NCBI GenBank assembly: GCA_032690845.1
Contig: CM064426.1
Location: forward strand, 60,364,631-60,428,630
Reading direction: 5' to 3'
Length of the DNA stretch: 64,000 nucleotides
Source: Eleusine coracana subsp. coracana
Lineage: Eukaryota; Streptophyta; Magnoliopsida; Poales; Poaceae
Shown here: positions 1 to 10,570 of the stretch, in pieces
How the letters are laid out: the number at the start of each line of letters is the position of its first letter
Position numbering within the stretch: position 1 is the stretch's first letter
Translations under genes and position numbers: made by a program
The notes under the pieces: generated by a model
Database searches by the model: none
What the model saw: the letters and a program-made list of their open reading frames with translations, nothing else
What the model was told of the DNA's origin: nothing

Positions 1-243
1 TGGTGATGGTGGTGTGCAGCGGAGATCAAAACACAAACCGAATCGAAACACAAATTCAAACCAGCAACTGAACTTGACTAGGACACAAACTCAACACTAC
101 GGACTCTGAAATTAAATTATGCAAAGACTAAATAATGTCTGGGATGGTGGGAAAATAATTTTTTGTAGGCTTTTTCATGGACAAAAGGTGATGCACAATT
201 GAATCTAAAGGGAAGAACATGATAATACCTCACGAGGAACCTA
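1..243 (-). mobile_element. Leader of a minus-strand copia element (partial)
   Basis: This stretch lies directly downstream, in minus-strand sense, of the LTR and primer-binding site that follow. It should be the untranslated leader of a Ty1/copia element that runs off the left edge of the window. No coding potential is visible here; short open frames on either strand lack recognisable motifs. Confidence 0.6.
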
Positions 244-257
244 GGAATCTGATACCA
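244..257 (-). other. Primer-binding site for initiator tRNA-Met
   Basis: Read on the minus strand the sequence is TGGTATCAGATTCC. It begins with the TGGTATCAG core typical of plant copia elements primed by initiator methionine tRNA. It sits 2 nt from the CA end of the neighbouring LTR, which is the expected spacing. Confidence 0.8.
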
Positions 258-259
258 CT

Positions 260-1019
260 TGATGTAGATATGGCCCAATCTTCCGAGAGGTAAGGGGATA
301 AACTTGAATTTGGGGAACTCGGTGTCAACGACCCGGCTTGAATCAGACACGATCCAACCCCGCAACCGTTACACCAAGCACAACTTGATTGTTCCTGCAA
401 GCGAAATCGAGAACACAAGCAAGAGAGGATAAACACGCAATCTGACATTGCAAATATGGATGAAGCGAATCACAAAAAAAGGTTCAAGCTCTAAACAAAA
501 AAGGACTAATCGCCACAGTGGTGTAGAACAAGAATAGGGGCCCTGGATTACTGTAAAAGGACTTGTCGCCACAGTTACAATAATTCGATCAAGTTTCTCT
601 CTGGAAAACTGAACTAAACAAAACCCGAATCTAAAAGATGGCGGCTACTAAGTTTATATAGGAACCAATGGCGTCCTAGGGTTGGGGGCGACTAGGGGGG
701 CGCCCACAATATGGGCTTGAGGCCCGACATGATACATGACCAAGTTGGTCCAAAATAGGTGACGCATCACCTTGTCATGGTTACACAGCATGACCCACGA
801 CCCTTCTGGACCTAGGACCAGAAACAAAACAACGACGTCGTCGCCCCTTTCCAACGCATCAAAGAATGCCTCATTTGGACGTCGGATGTGGGAGATATTA
901 TCAAAACCGTGAAGGGGTGTCGGCTGAATCCGAGACGAACGCGGCGACCTAGTTGGGACGACTTGTAACTTGGGGAAGGCCATGATATGCGCATATACAG
1001 CATGGTAATGTCCTCATCA
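260..1019 (-). repeat. 5' LTR of a minus-strand Ty1/copia element
   Basis: The segment begins TGATG and ends CATCA, a 5-bp terminal inverted repeat. On the minus strand it is followed, after 2 nt, by an initiator tRNA-Met primer-binding site, which fixes its identity as a 5' LTR of about 760 bp. A TATA box lies near its middle. The partner LTR and the target-site duplication are outside the window, so the exact ends rest on the TG/CA ends and the PBS spacing. Confidence 0.75.
652..662 (-). promoter_or_regulatory. TATA box of the copia LTR
   Basis: The minus strand reads CCTATATAAAC inside the LTR, where the U3/R promoter is expected. Confidence 0.6.
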
Positions 1020-2412
1020 CATACATACCCATTTGGTTCTTAATTGCCTTGGTTCTCATTTGCTCGATCGTCCATTTGGTATTTGCGAAAAATTATAAGG
1101 CCATAAAAGTGCCACTATTTGAAAATGAGTGTTTGAGAGTTCCCTCTATATTCCAAGTGCAGTGTTTAATTATGTATTTAGCGAGGGCACTTGGAAAATG
1201 GAGAATTTCCTTGTCTCAACAATTTTCTGGAAGTGACCGTACGGTCCGGTCATTAGACCGTACAGTACGGTCAGTGGCACTATGCACAGTGCCTAGGGGG
1301 AGTCTGGTCGTAGAGACCGGACAGAACAGTCCTAGAGACCGTACCGTCCGGTCTGCACAATGGCTAGCAGACCCCAACCTGACCGGACAGTTCGGTGTAG
1401 AGAGCGGACCGTCCGATCAGTTCATTTGATCGCACGATGAATCTTCAGATCCTGACCGTTGATCGGGTCCTTGTTAATCTCGGTCGTTCATGGAAATTTG
1501 ACCTAGGTCAAAGTCGGGTCAGTTGGTTTGTCTTCATCCTTGTTCTTCCTGTCAAGGCTGAGAACTCATCCCGAGCATGCCGCCACCTCGCCTTCGTCAC
1601 CGCCCTCGCCTCTCATCGCCGTCGCAGACCCGCTCAGCACCCCACGCCGCCGTTCTCACCTGCATAGCCACGCCCGTGACCTCGCGCCGTGCCGCCTCCA
1701 CCAAGCCGCAGCCGTCGCCGCCGCTATGCGCCCACGCTGCTCCACCCTCGCCACCGACGAGCCGCCGCGCTGCACTACCGCTCGCCCCCACTCTACCACG
1801 CGCACGCATCCGCGCCTATGCAACTGCTATCTCCCACGCCATCGCCAGCTCCACCCCCTCGCGCGCACGCAAGGACAGAGGCTTTCCTCCTTGCTCTCCA
1901 TTGCCAGCAAAGTTCAAGACTTAATCTTTTTGGCAATCAAAGGGTGTTCTGTGGTGTTCATCTTCTTGGCATGTTTATTCCCCAGGGTATTGAGCCTATC
2001 TCCTATTTCATCGACATATGCCCTTATTAGCGAGCAATTTCCTTAATTGATGTAATTAGGATTAACTGCCATGTTTAGTTGCATTAATTAGGAATTTTGG
2101 CTCAACCTAGATGCAATTGATTCATTGATTATCTGTTAATTGCATATCTAGGGTTTGTCTCCTGTTTAGTCTGTAGTTAGATTAATTGTCTATTATTTGA
2201 CTGCACACTAGATGACTCACGCCAGCCACTCATAGTCGATGATCACTGTTATTACTTTGCATATTAGCCTAGTGATCATGTCCTTCATTCAGTGCTAGGA
2301 TTTCTATTGCGCATTCTTTTCTAGCGGTGCTTTTCTTGTAGATGTACTAGGATTCTATGCTTACCCTGTCTATACCTACGTGCGTGCAGTGACAGCAGAG
2401 CAGTCAGCAGAG
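1020..2412 (+). mobile_element. Unresolved 5' region of the non-autonomous LTR element
   Basis: This lies between the copia LTR and the gag-like frame. It contains a palindromic CCGGAC/GTCCGG array, a proline- and arginine-rich GC-rich block (about 1570-1900) and an AT-rich leader-like stretch. It ought to hold the 5' LTR and primer-binding site of the element whose 3' LTR starts at 5393. However, the start of that LTR (TGTAAGCTTCATG) and its end (GAGCAGCTTACCGATTCACC) are both absent here, and I see no clear PBS. The 5' LTR is therefore lost, replaced or unrelated. Open frames across the GC-rich block look like low-complexity artefacts. Confidence 0.4.
1210..1420. repeat. Palindromic CCGGAC-GTCCGG array (first)
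   Basis: At least six imperfect copies of a roughly 14-bp palindrome of the form GACCGnACnGTCCGGTC occur in about 210 bp, in both orientations. The same motif family recurs in the 3' LTR near 5870-6200. Such arrays are common in U3 regions of panicoid LTR retrotransposons. Confidence 0.6.
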
Positions 2413-4764
2413 ATGGCAGGTTCAGGATAGGACAAGGGCAAGGGAAAGATACGTGAGAAACCCAAGGGCAAGAAGAGACCGAGGTTGGGTCTAGAGTCAG
2501 AGAGAGCTAGGAGGGTTGCTAGGCACCTAGAGGCCATGGAGCAGTCATGCAAGACACCTGGCTCACGTCTGAGGATCAGCCAGCCAGCTGAGGACCAGGG
2601 TCTCAGGAGGAGCACCCGGCAGAGGACTGCACCTCTGGCTGTTGGAGTTGTACCACCACCGTGGCTGTAGCGTACTCTGACTTCTTGTCAGGAGAGGTCA
2701 TCGAGGACTGCAGAGCAAGAATCCTCCAGATAGCAGGAGGAGGAGACCTCAGAGTCAGGTTCTGAGGAGTCAGAGTTTGAGGAGACCGAGCAGCATGCTG
2801 AGCAGACTGTTCCCCAGAGGACAGCGCACCGGACAGGAGACCCATAGTGCATTTGTGCAATGTGCACCAGGAGGCTGCAGAGACTGGTACAGGCAGCCGG
2901 AGAGCCGGACATACTTAAGGGTCACGCAAAGGACCTTAAGGTTCTACGTCTGGTTCCCTTTGAGCAGTGGGTTCTAGTTCCCAGAGACCCCGCTGCTGGA
3001 GAGAGGTACTAGACAGTCCTCCAGAGGAGGATTAGAGAGGGACTGAGACATTGTCTGGCCTTGAGAGGCAGAGACAAGACATTCGTACCGCAGTAGTACA
3101 CGACCTATCAGGCCATGAGGAGGGCCACCAGCACTGACATGGAGCAGTACTTCATGTACTTGTCAGGGCTAGCAGAGCTAGTTACTGCTCCATTCAGGTT
3201 CAGAGAGGATATAGTGCTTGAGTTCTATGCTACACTATAGATAGCCAGAGACCGCTCAGAGTTTTGGTTTCTGTTTAGAGGGCAGCCATAGCGGGTCATG
3301 AGACAAGATTTGATTGCTAGTTTTGCGTTCCTTGCTTCAGATCTCCAGTTGTACAGGAGTGCTTACCCTTCACTAGAGCCACCCCGCAGACCTCAGAGAG
3401 GGAAGCTACCTTCAGATGACTTGGTGTCGATTGCTTTCCCACCACCACACACACCAGGCTTTGAGAGAGGCCCTGTGAGACTCACTACAGAGGCCAAGGT
3501 GGTGAGAGCGATAGTCACCAGGACTATCATCCCTAGGTCTGGCTACAGAGAGGAGTTTACACATCTGCACCAGTGGGCAGCCGTAGCGATTCTAAGGAGA
3601 CAACACTTCGACTTGGCAGATCTTCTGATTGGTGAGATGGAGGAGGTCATATCTGAGAGAGTAGCAGCACGTCACTTGGTCTACGACCCTTATATTTGCT
3701 ATCTTTTGAGGAGGATGGGCCTAGTGATGGAGGAGAAGTATGAGGCTTTCCCTGAGGCGACTACCAGCTATGCACCTCGTGTCCCCAGGGGATCATTGTC
3801 TGCCTCTAGCCAGCAGACAAGGGAGGAGGAGCAGGAGTCACCACCAGCACCTCACGAGCAGGCATTTTAGCCAGAGACGGTGGTTGCTGAGTCAGCCAAT
3901 ATAGGAGCACCTTCCCCGCCGACGGGTTCACAGCCAGAGGACGTTGTCACTGTGAAAGCACTTGCAGGACGCCTAGGTGAGTTCATCCAGAGTGTAGCTG
4001 AGGATAGACGTCAGATGATGGACGTCATCAGGAGCCATGCAGAGATTCAGAGACAAGAGACTGCACTTCTTACCGCCCTGATGACACAGATGACAGAGTT
4101 GACCAAGAGGCAGGCCGGTTAGCAGCCAGGACCTTCAGTGCTTTCACAGTACCAGCAACTGCAGACTCGGCCAGGACCTTTCACTGCCTTGATGACAGCT
4201 CAGTCCAGCAGACTATCACTTTCAGGGGTCTTACCGATAGGGGGAGCAGGACAAACTTTCTCTTCAGCTCAGCTCTCCCCCGTGTCAGCTTTCTTAGTGT
4301 CTGTGTTGTTTGTCTCTCCCTCACACTCTTCGACATCGCAGATGGCAGGACCCTCCACTACTCAGCCATTACCTGTTAGGAGCTTATTCTCAGTGATTGT
4401 TCACACTACTCGTGCAGACTCCCAGCCAGCTCCAGAGTCAGTTACAGCTACAGCTCCACCTCTTACTGCCACAGTTACCACTCTTACTCCTCAGGCAGCA
4501 GAGGATCTTGTCCGTGGAAGCTTCTCATAGCAAGACGTGGCAGATCTCATCTTTCTCCAGACTTCAGCTCAAGAGACTGCCACAGTCACACCAGCAGCAT
4601 AGAACAGAGGGTTTAAGTCGCCTGTAGACCATGACTTCTTTGAGAAGATGGATGCTTAGGCGACACAGGCTCAGGGAGCACAGCAGGATCCACCACAGGA
4701 GCAGCCCAGAGCAGAGCCTTTAGAGGACGTCACTGCACCACTTCCTTCAAACACGAGCGCTTAG
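2413..4764 (+). pseudogene. Gag-like ORF of a non-autonomous LTR element, TAG-broken
   Basis: One reading frame of about 780 codons starts at the ATG at 2413 and ends at the TAG at 4762. It is interrupted by 13 internal stops, all TAG: 2428, 2668, 2731, 2845, 3010, 3094, 3238, 3289, 3868, 4120, 4528, 4600 and 4657. No frameshift is needed. The surviving protein is Lys/Arg- and Glu-rich at its N-terminus, has a globular middle (about 2850-3780) with no zinc knuckle I can see, and a Gln/Pro/Ser/Thr-rich tail. No protease, integrase or reverse transcriptase is present, so the element depended on another for movement. Many TAGs sit where CAG (Gln) would suit the local composition. I cannot name the family beyond gag-like protein of a grass non-autonomous element. 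Confidence 0.65.
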
Positions 4765-5378
4765 ATGTTCATCTTTTCCGCTTTTTGGTGCTTGTTGCCG
4801 AAGGGGGAGAAGAGTCCTAGGTCTAGGGGGAGTGGGAGTGTGATCCTGTGCGATCGAGAGTAGCTTGTATTTAGGGGGAGCATACGTGTACATGGGTTTT
4901 GGGAGTTAGATATATTTGGATCTTATTTTGATGGAGTTATTTGATGTTCATGGATTTTGATGAGTCATGGTTTTCTTTCGCTTGTGTTTGACTCATTTTA
5001 ATCTCACTTGGTTTATTCTCATATGTAGTGCCTTGTATTCATTAATTATCTTGTATGCCTGTGTATGATATCATGATGATGATTGCTTGTTCTTAGTTCA
5101 TTTGCATAGTCATGCTAACCTGTTGCATCTCATCATTCATGTCTTGCATTGCATGTCTTTATGCTTTTCTTTAATATATTGCCATGACATGCATGCATTT
5201 TCATCTAAAGTATGATTTTCACTCTTTTCCTTGTATCTCTAGATGATGTTTGATTGAGTAGGACCTTATGCGTTTCTCTCATATGTTGTTATGGTTCCTC
5301 TCGATCTTTGTGTAGCTCTTTTAGTTCGGTTATTTATTGATCAAGTTTTTGATTAAGTAGTGGTGGTCATCAATCACC
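4765..5378 (+). other. Untranslated 3' internal region with PPT-like motifs
   Basis: No coding capacity is visible. Around 4797-4880 there are repeated GGGGGAG motifs resembling a polypurine tract, as seen upstream of the true PPT in Sirevirus-like and related non-autonomous elements. The rest is T-rich. Confidence 0.5.
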
Positions 5379-5391
5379 AAAAAGGGGGAGA
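5379..5391 (+). other. Polypurine tract before the 3' LTR
   Basis: The purine run AAAAAGGGGGAGA lies 1 nt before a TG dinucleotide starting a long non-coding stretch. This is the classic plus-strand priming site of copia-like elements. Confidence 0.75.
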
Positions 5392-5869
5392 TTGTAAGCT
5401 TCATGACCATTGATGATTGGATCCTCAAGGTATAAATGTTTTGATGATAGATGACAACTATGAAATTATAGGCTAATATCTACATGAGTGTTGTCTATGT
5501 AGGAATCATCTCTAAACTCTATTACAAATCATATGGATGATGGTTGCCTTGGCGATTGATGACAATGACAACAAGCACGGAGGCTTGTGAACTTAATGGA
5601 GTCCAAGAGTTGATGGAGATGGATCAAAGTGGAGAAAAAGCTATGGTGCAAGTGTTTGGTACACTTGACTAGTTGTTAGGGCTTTGAATCCATAGGAAAA
5701 TTGGAGTATCAAGGGGGTCTAGGTCATTCTCTTAGGTCATGTCTAGTCGGTGATGTGCAAGGTTGCTCGGTGAAATCATAGGCACTAGGTGACAGTGAAG
5801 AAGCCAAGGAGCTATTCGGAGAAGCTGGGAAACGAAGTCAAGCGAGGATGACAAGTTTCAGCTTCTGGA

Positions 5870-6200
5870 CATAGAGACCGGACAGAGGGGTCAGTGGAGA
5901 TCGGACTGTATGGTCACTATGGGTAGTTGTCCAGGACTTAGAGCAAGGAGCAAGGATTCTGTCTGTGGGAGATCCTGTACAGATCGGACGGTCAGATCTG
6001 CTGACCGGACAGTCCGGTCAGTAGGGAAGACTCAGGACAGTCCGGACAGTCCGGTCAGTAGGGAAGACTCAGGGCAGCAAGGGGAGCTTCGGTGCTGAAA
6101 TATTTCTGGACTGGAGAGAGAAACGACCGGACCGTCCGATCTACTGACCGAACGGTCCAATCTGTACAGGTTTTCAGCAGGGTTGCAGTGATCGGACTGT
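5870..6200. repeat. Palindromic CCGGAC-GTCCGG array (second) with tandem unit
   Basis: The U3 part of the LTR has many GACCGGACNGTCCGGTC-like palindromes. Within it, a unit ending in GTCAGTAGGGAAGACTCAGG is tandemly duplicated (about 6003-6034 and 6045-6076). It belongs to the same motif family as the array at 1210-1420, but the surrounding sequence does not align. Confidence 0.6.
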
Positions 6201-7027
6201 TCGGTCAGAAGGCCCAGAAAGCTGATTTCATAAAGTAACGGCTAGTTTGAGGTTGGGAGCCTATATAACTTCATTGATGGGGTCTTTAGGACCTCTCTTG
6301 ACCAGTGGAATACCTGAGAGCATTTGGTAAGGTCCAAGAGAAAAAGAAGAGAGCACTAGGAGAGGATATTGGATATCTTGAGAGTGCTAGTGGAGAGTAA
6401 ATTGAGCATCTTGCACATCTAAGGCTAGGGTGTCCTTGAGGGTGTGATTTAGATTGTTACTCTTGGTCTATGGTAAGAACTAGACCAGTTAGGTGTCGGT
6501 GATTGAGCCTATCATGATCGGTTGTGAAGGCCGTCACACGTTTGTACACGGTTTGAGTCCGCCGGTGAAAGGGACATCGCTAGTGAGCGCTCGTGTTGGC
6601 TCGAGGAGTCCGGCAAGTTATCGAGGGAGGCGAGCTTGTGCTTTGTGCAGCGGTGACGCACACCGTGTCTTCACTCTAGGAGTGATTGCAGGCTCGTGGG
6701 CGAGAACTCTACTTGATGGTGGGAGGGACCGGGACTCCGGTGGGAGTGGTCGAACGAGGATTAGGGGAAGGCGCCATACTTCCGAGACCTCGGGAAAAAA
6801 TCATGAGCATTCCTTGACCCTCTTTTTACTATTCCGCAATTGTGTGCTTTAATGACTAGGATGAATTATGCCTTGCATAGGCTAGTGTGTTTGGCCTCCG
6901 CGCTTTATCTTATCATGAACACTAGCATGTGTAGGTCTTGGCCTACTAGAATTGTTTAGGTTGCTTCTCTCATTAGACTCAAGTAGTGAAAATTGAAATA
7001 ATTGGATTCGTGAGCAGCTTACCGATT

Positions 7028-7054
7028 CACCCTCCCCCCCCCCCCCCCCCCCCC
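7028..7054. repeat. C homopolymer at the LTR end
   Basis: A run of about 27 C with one early interruption forms the end of the 3' LTR. Its length is likely to be unstable or poorly resolved in the assembly. Confidence 0.8.
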
Positions 7055-7057
7055 TCT

Positions 7058-7541
7058 CGTTACGTCTTCGGTCCTTACATCAGTACAGCCTGCTGGGCAG
7101 CCATTGAAATACATTGGAACACGAATCGGCGTTTTTTTCAGGTGATTCAAGAAGCTCAAAGGCAGTTCTGCATATATCAATTCATGGAAATATTCACCAT
7201 GGTGGCCTGGCATATTTGGAAGCAAAGAAATAGACACATTTTTTTTATGGCAAAGTCCTCACAGTTCAGACCTGGTGGGAAGCTTTCCAAGACGAAGTTA
7301 GACTCCAAGTACATAGAACTAACCCTAGCACTCGAGACACTTTACTTTCTTGGTTACAACAGCAACCCCAAACTGTATAGGCCTGTTCGCTTCTGCTGCT
7401 TTCTTTGTTTTTCTCTCTTTTCCTGCCATTGCCTTTCTCGGCAGGGTGTTGCTTCCCTTGTAAGTATTTCCTTCTCTTTCCTTATAAGTAATAAAAGCAC
7501 AGTGGGAGCCTCTCCTACAGTATTTCTGTCAAAAAAAAAAA
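7058..7541 (+). pseudogene. 5'-truncated LINE, 3' end of ORF2
   Basis: The translation contains the C-terminal hallmark of plant L1-type ORF2 proteins, a WHIWKQRNRHIF motif (normally W.IWK.RN..IF) downstream of a CW....W segment. After a run of eight T at about 7237 the family-like reading (WWEAF...LLSWL) continues in another frame, so one T was gained or lost. A short 3' UTR follows, ending in an A11 tract at 7531-7541. The fragment abuts the LTR directly and is strongly 5' truncated, as usual for target-primed insertion. No clear target-site duplication was found. Confidence 0.7.
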
Positions 7542-7560
7542 GGCTAAGTATTTCATATTT

Positions 7561-9240
7561 CAGTTAACTTAATAAATCTTGTTATCTGTATTGAATCACT
7601 TGTTTTTAGAAGTATTAGCACTGCAAATGGTGGAAAACACCTTCTGGTTCTTGACATTGCGCGTTTTCATTTTTCTTGTTGAACCGTATTTAGTGCCTGA
7701 TATGTATGTTGTCCTCTCTGCTGATTTATACTCTTTTCAATAATTTATTTGTATCATTTTGTAAGTTATTGTGTACTCAACGATAATTCTTTCTGCTTTG
7801 TAGTCAGATATTCTTTCCACTGCCTAGTATTTAAATGATTAATAAATGATAAGTTTCTACTAATGAGTTACTTCCAAGTTCTCACACAATACTAAGTAAA
7901 TAATTTTAGCCGTTAATTATGGTTTGTTGGGTAAAAGATAGCTATCAGCATTGCAGAGTATGTGGAAGTTGTTCTAAATTCCTTTTTGGGTGAAATATTA
8001 AGTAACCTTTGCTATATTCTTCAACAACTTTCATGCAATGGAATTTATTCTTCTGTGCGGAGAACCTGTTGCATGATGTAAATTTTCAAAACGGAAATTT
8101 ATGTGTCACCTGTTGAGTGCTTGAGTGAAACAGACTGTTACCCCATGCTCAAAAACCAAACTCTTAAAAAATTTGTATCACATATTGGGTACTTTGTACT
8201 GCTGCTGTTTGCTTGGGCTCAGTTTCCATATGTAAACAATTGTTTGTTCTTTAAGATTACCTGTTTGTAAATTGTCTAACTATACTGTCATTGAATTTTA
8301 TTGATTACGCAATTTTTCTTCATTCTAAAATGAGCTAAATGTGTGGCTTTCGTTTGGGCGATTGGCTTATCTCGTTTGGTGCTGGCCAAAGTCTAATGGA
8401 ACATATAGGAACAATGTGTACTTGTGGACGTTTATATGCCTTTTGTAACAGCCTCTAGAGATTCTTCTATGCGGTGCCATCAGTCATGTTGGTGATCTCC
8501 TTCTAAATCTGGTGCTTTTCTTGCATCATTCCAGGTTGTTTATTTGCAACTATATCAAATGCTAGGTTTACAATGAAGCGTCTTTGCTCATTCCATTGAT
8601 CGCTCCAATGATGAACAGAAATCTCTGAATGAAACAGGATAAGTGTTCTGTACTTGTGTTACCTTTTCGTTTATATGTTTGCTCTGCAAGCTTGTGTCAT
8701 TATAAATTATGCTGCATGTGACCTGGCAAGATGACCCGTGAGAGTTTGATGCATTTTATTTCTGTACAGTTAAATCTCATCAGAAATGAAAACCATGCTT
8801 GGTCCGAGGTCACTTTTGTTTCTTATAAAATGATGAATGTCAGGAAACTTCATCCATCTATTTATGCAGGTACCGTATTCAGACTAGATATACGATCATC
8901 TATCTATTAGACCCTGCGTCTGGGGTCAATATGATTTCAATTCATTCTTCTGAAACCCCTATTCTGGAATCATTCTGTACTCGAAATATATTGTGTCTGA
9001 CCTAATTGCCGGTAGCTTACTCTACCCTGTTAGTAGATCACTTTCTACGAATTGGCATGCATATACGAAATTTTCATTCATACATTGTGGCACGTGAGTC
9101 GAGATTATCCACTGCAGTTGAAGCTTTAGTTCCACACAAATCAACTATACGAATAGGCGTAGATTTGGGATGTTTGTCTTGTTTGAATACTCCAGTACAT
9201 ACCCAAGTCTGTAAACTTCACATCTCAAACATGTATTGTG
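7561..9240. repeat. Tandem copy 1 of the F-box gene downstream flank
   Basis: This stretch matches 12311-14380 in order and orientation. Anchors are CAGTTAACTTAATAAAT (7561) against CAGTTAAATAAGTAAC (12311), GTTGAACC...TGATATG (7679 and 12424), AAATCTCTGAAYGAAACAG (8619 and 13585), and AAACTTCATCCA (8845 and 13813). Spacing between the last two anchors is nearly identical (226 and 228 bp). It is therefore the 3' flank of a former second F-box gene. No F-box coding sequence remains upstream, where LINE and LTR sequence now lies. I see no gene in this stretch. Confidence 0.7.
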
Positions 9241-9310
9241 ACCAAGAAACGATGTAAAGTTCCTACATGCTGTCCTGAGTGTGAGTACCTTTTGTTGTGT
9301 GAAATTTTCA
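9085..9310. repeat. Local tandem repeat, unit A (uninterrupted)
   Basis: A unit of about 225 bp contains CTGCAGTTGAAGCTT, AATAGGCGTAGATTTGGGA and TCCTGAGTGTGAGTACC. These landmarks recur in the same order in the following unit, where two MITEs have been inserted between them. Confidence 0.75.
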
Positions 9311-9432
9311 TAAGTTGTGGCACTGGCATGCGAGACGAGAAGTCCGCTGCAGTTGAAGCTTCAACTTCCACACAAAGCAACTGTACGAATATGAATAGGC
9401 GTAGATTTGGGACGCTTATTATTTTATTTTCA

Positions 9433-9975
9433 TTGGAAATTTTGCTATGAAACACTATAAATAGTTGGTTTTGGCAATAAAACTCTACAAAAGTCAATAT
9501 TTGTTATATGACACCAAGAAATCAAGACTTTTATCTCCGGGACACTATAGTAGGGTCGTTATGAAACTTTTTATCTTAATAAATAAGACACATGACAACT
9601 TGAAATTTTACACACATGTGTATTGCTATATTATTTATCTGTATGTTTTTACAAGAATAAATTCAATTATTTTCATAACCTTTCAAACTGAACAATATTT
9701 ATTTTTCAAATAAAACTACGCAAAAATGAAAAAAATTATGAAAAAACACATAATTAAAGAATGTCGCAATGCATACATATGTGCAAAATCTCAAGTCATT
9801 ATGTGCCCTATGAATTAACATAAATTGTTCATAACAACACACATTTCCTGCTATAGTGTCTTAGGGACAAAAGTCATGGTTTTTTTATGTCCTACAATAA
9901 ATATTGACTTTTATAGTGTCTTGTGGTCAAATCTAAATTTTTACAGTTTCTGACAACCAAATTTTCTTCTTTTTT
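9433..9975. mobile_element. Foldback MITE with about 118-bp terminal inverted repeats
   Basis: The left arm (GAAATTTTGCTATGAAAC...) is the reverse complement of the right arm (...GTTTCTGACAACCAAATTTTC) over roughly 118 bp. Within the arms, ACAAAAGTCAATATTTGTTAT pairs with ATAAATATTGACTTTTAT and GGGACACTATAGTAGG pairs with CCTGCTATAGTGTCTTA. The AT-rich centre has no coding capacity. Long arms and lack of ORFs suggest a non-autonomous Mutator-like foldback element, but the target-site duplication is ambiguous, so the superfamily is inference. Confidence 0.7.
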
Positions 9976-10030
9976 TTTGAATAGTTCAGTACCTAAGTCT
10001 GCAAACTTCAGAGCTTAAATATATAATATA

Positions 10031-10200
10031 TTGGGACTTGCTAATTTTTAACTGGCTTTCAGTCACCTTCTAGAGCTATTAGATCTAGATCCAATAGTTT
10101 ATAATTATTATACAGATAATCTTATAAAAGAAAAATCAAAACACAAAGTAACAAATTATTGACTAAAAGATTTCAGCTGATTAAAAGCTAGAAAACATAT
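10031..10200 (-). mobile_element. MITE family X, copy 1
   Basis: About 170 bp, AT-rich, with ends CTAATTTTTAACTGGCTTTCAG and CAGCTGATTAAAAGCTAG that are imperfect inverted repeats. The reverse complement aligns with the copies at 10571-10735 and 50531-50718, sharing GTATAATAATTATAAA followed by GATCTAGATCTAA. It interrupts tandem unit B. Confidence 0.75.
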
Positions 10201-10280
10201 ATATTATGACCAAGAATCAATGGGAAGTTTCCTACATGCTTTCCTGAGTGTGAGTACTTTTTGTTGTGTCCTGTGTGAAA

Positions 10281-10570
10281 CAAATATTGACATTGACCTG
10301 CTCGAGATAATGAGTGGTCATATATCGGGCGAAAATGAGAATGCATGTGTACGGGCAATTAAGGGAGCTGTTTCGTCATGGCTGAGCAAATAGTGGGTCG
10401 TAATCACCAATATGAATGCAATGACCGGTCACACATCGTTTTAGTCATAACGTAATATTACTTTTTGCGCTATAAGAAAGAAATAAATTGCAGTAAGTAG
10501 TACCACGTCCAGATTTTTTCTTTTTGTTAACCTAATGTTAGGACATCACTTTTTAGTTTATTTTTGAATA
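10281..10570. other. Spacer upstream of the F-box gene
   Basis: No ORF, repeat or recognisable element was seen here apart from general AT richness. It may contribute distal promoter sequence to the F-box gene. Confidence 0.4.

Larger units (their letters stand above)
5393..7057 (+). repeat. 3' LTR of the non-autonomous element
   Basis: The LTR starts TGTAAGC straight after the polypurine tract and has a TATA box (CTATATAAC) at about 6261. Its distal end, reading GATTCACCC followed by a C run, resembles the ends of grass copia LTRs. The terminus is blurred by a C homopolymer of about 27 nt and by the LINE fragment that abuts it, so the right boundary is approximate. No matching 5' copy is present upstream of the gag-like frame. 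Confidence 0.6.
9315..10280. repeat. Local tandem repeat, unit B (split by two MITEs)
   Basis: Homologous pieces of unit A lie at about 9315-9420, 9983-10030 and 10201-10280. The material between them is two transposon-like inserts. Unit A is an empty-site reference for both insertions. Confidence 0.75.

Noticed and set aside
1528..2046. 172-codon Arg/Pro/His-rich frame in the left LTR-element region
   Set aside because: Three overlapping frames are open in the same GC-rich block. No domain, weak starts, and it is within retroelement sequence.
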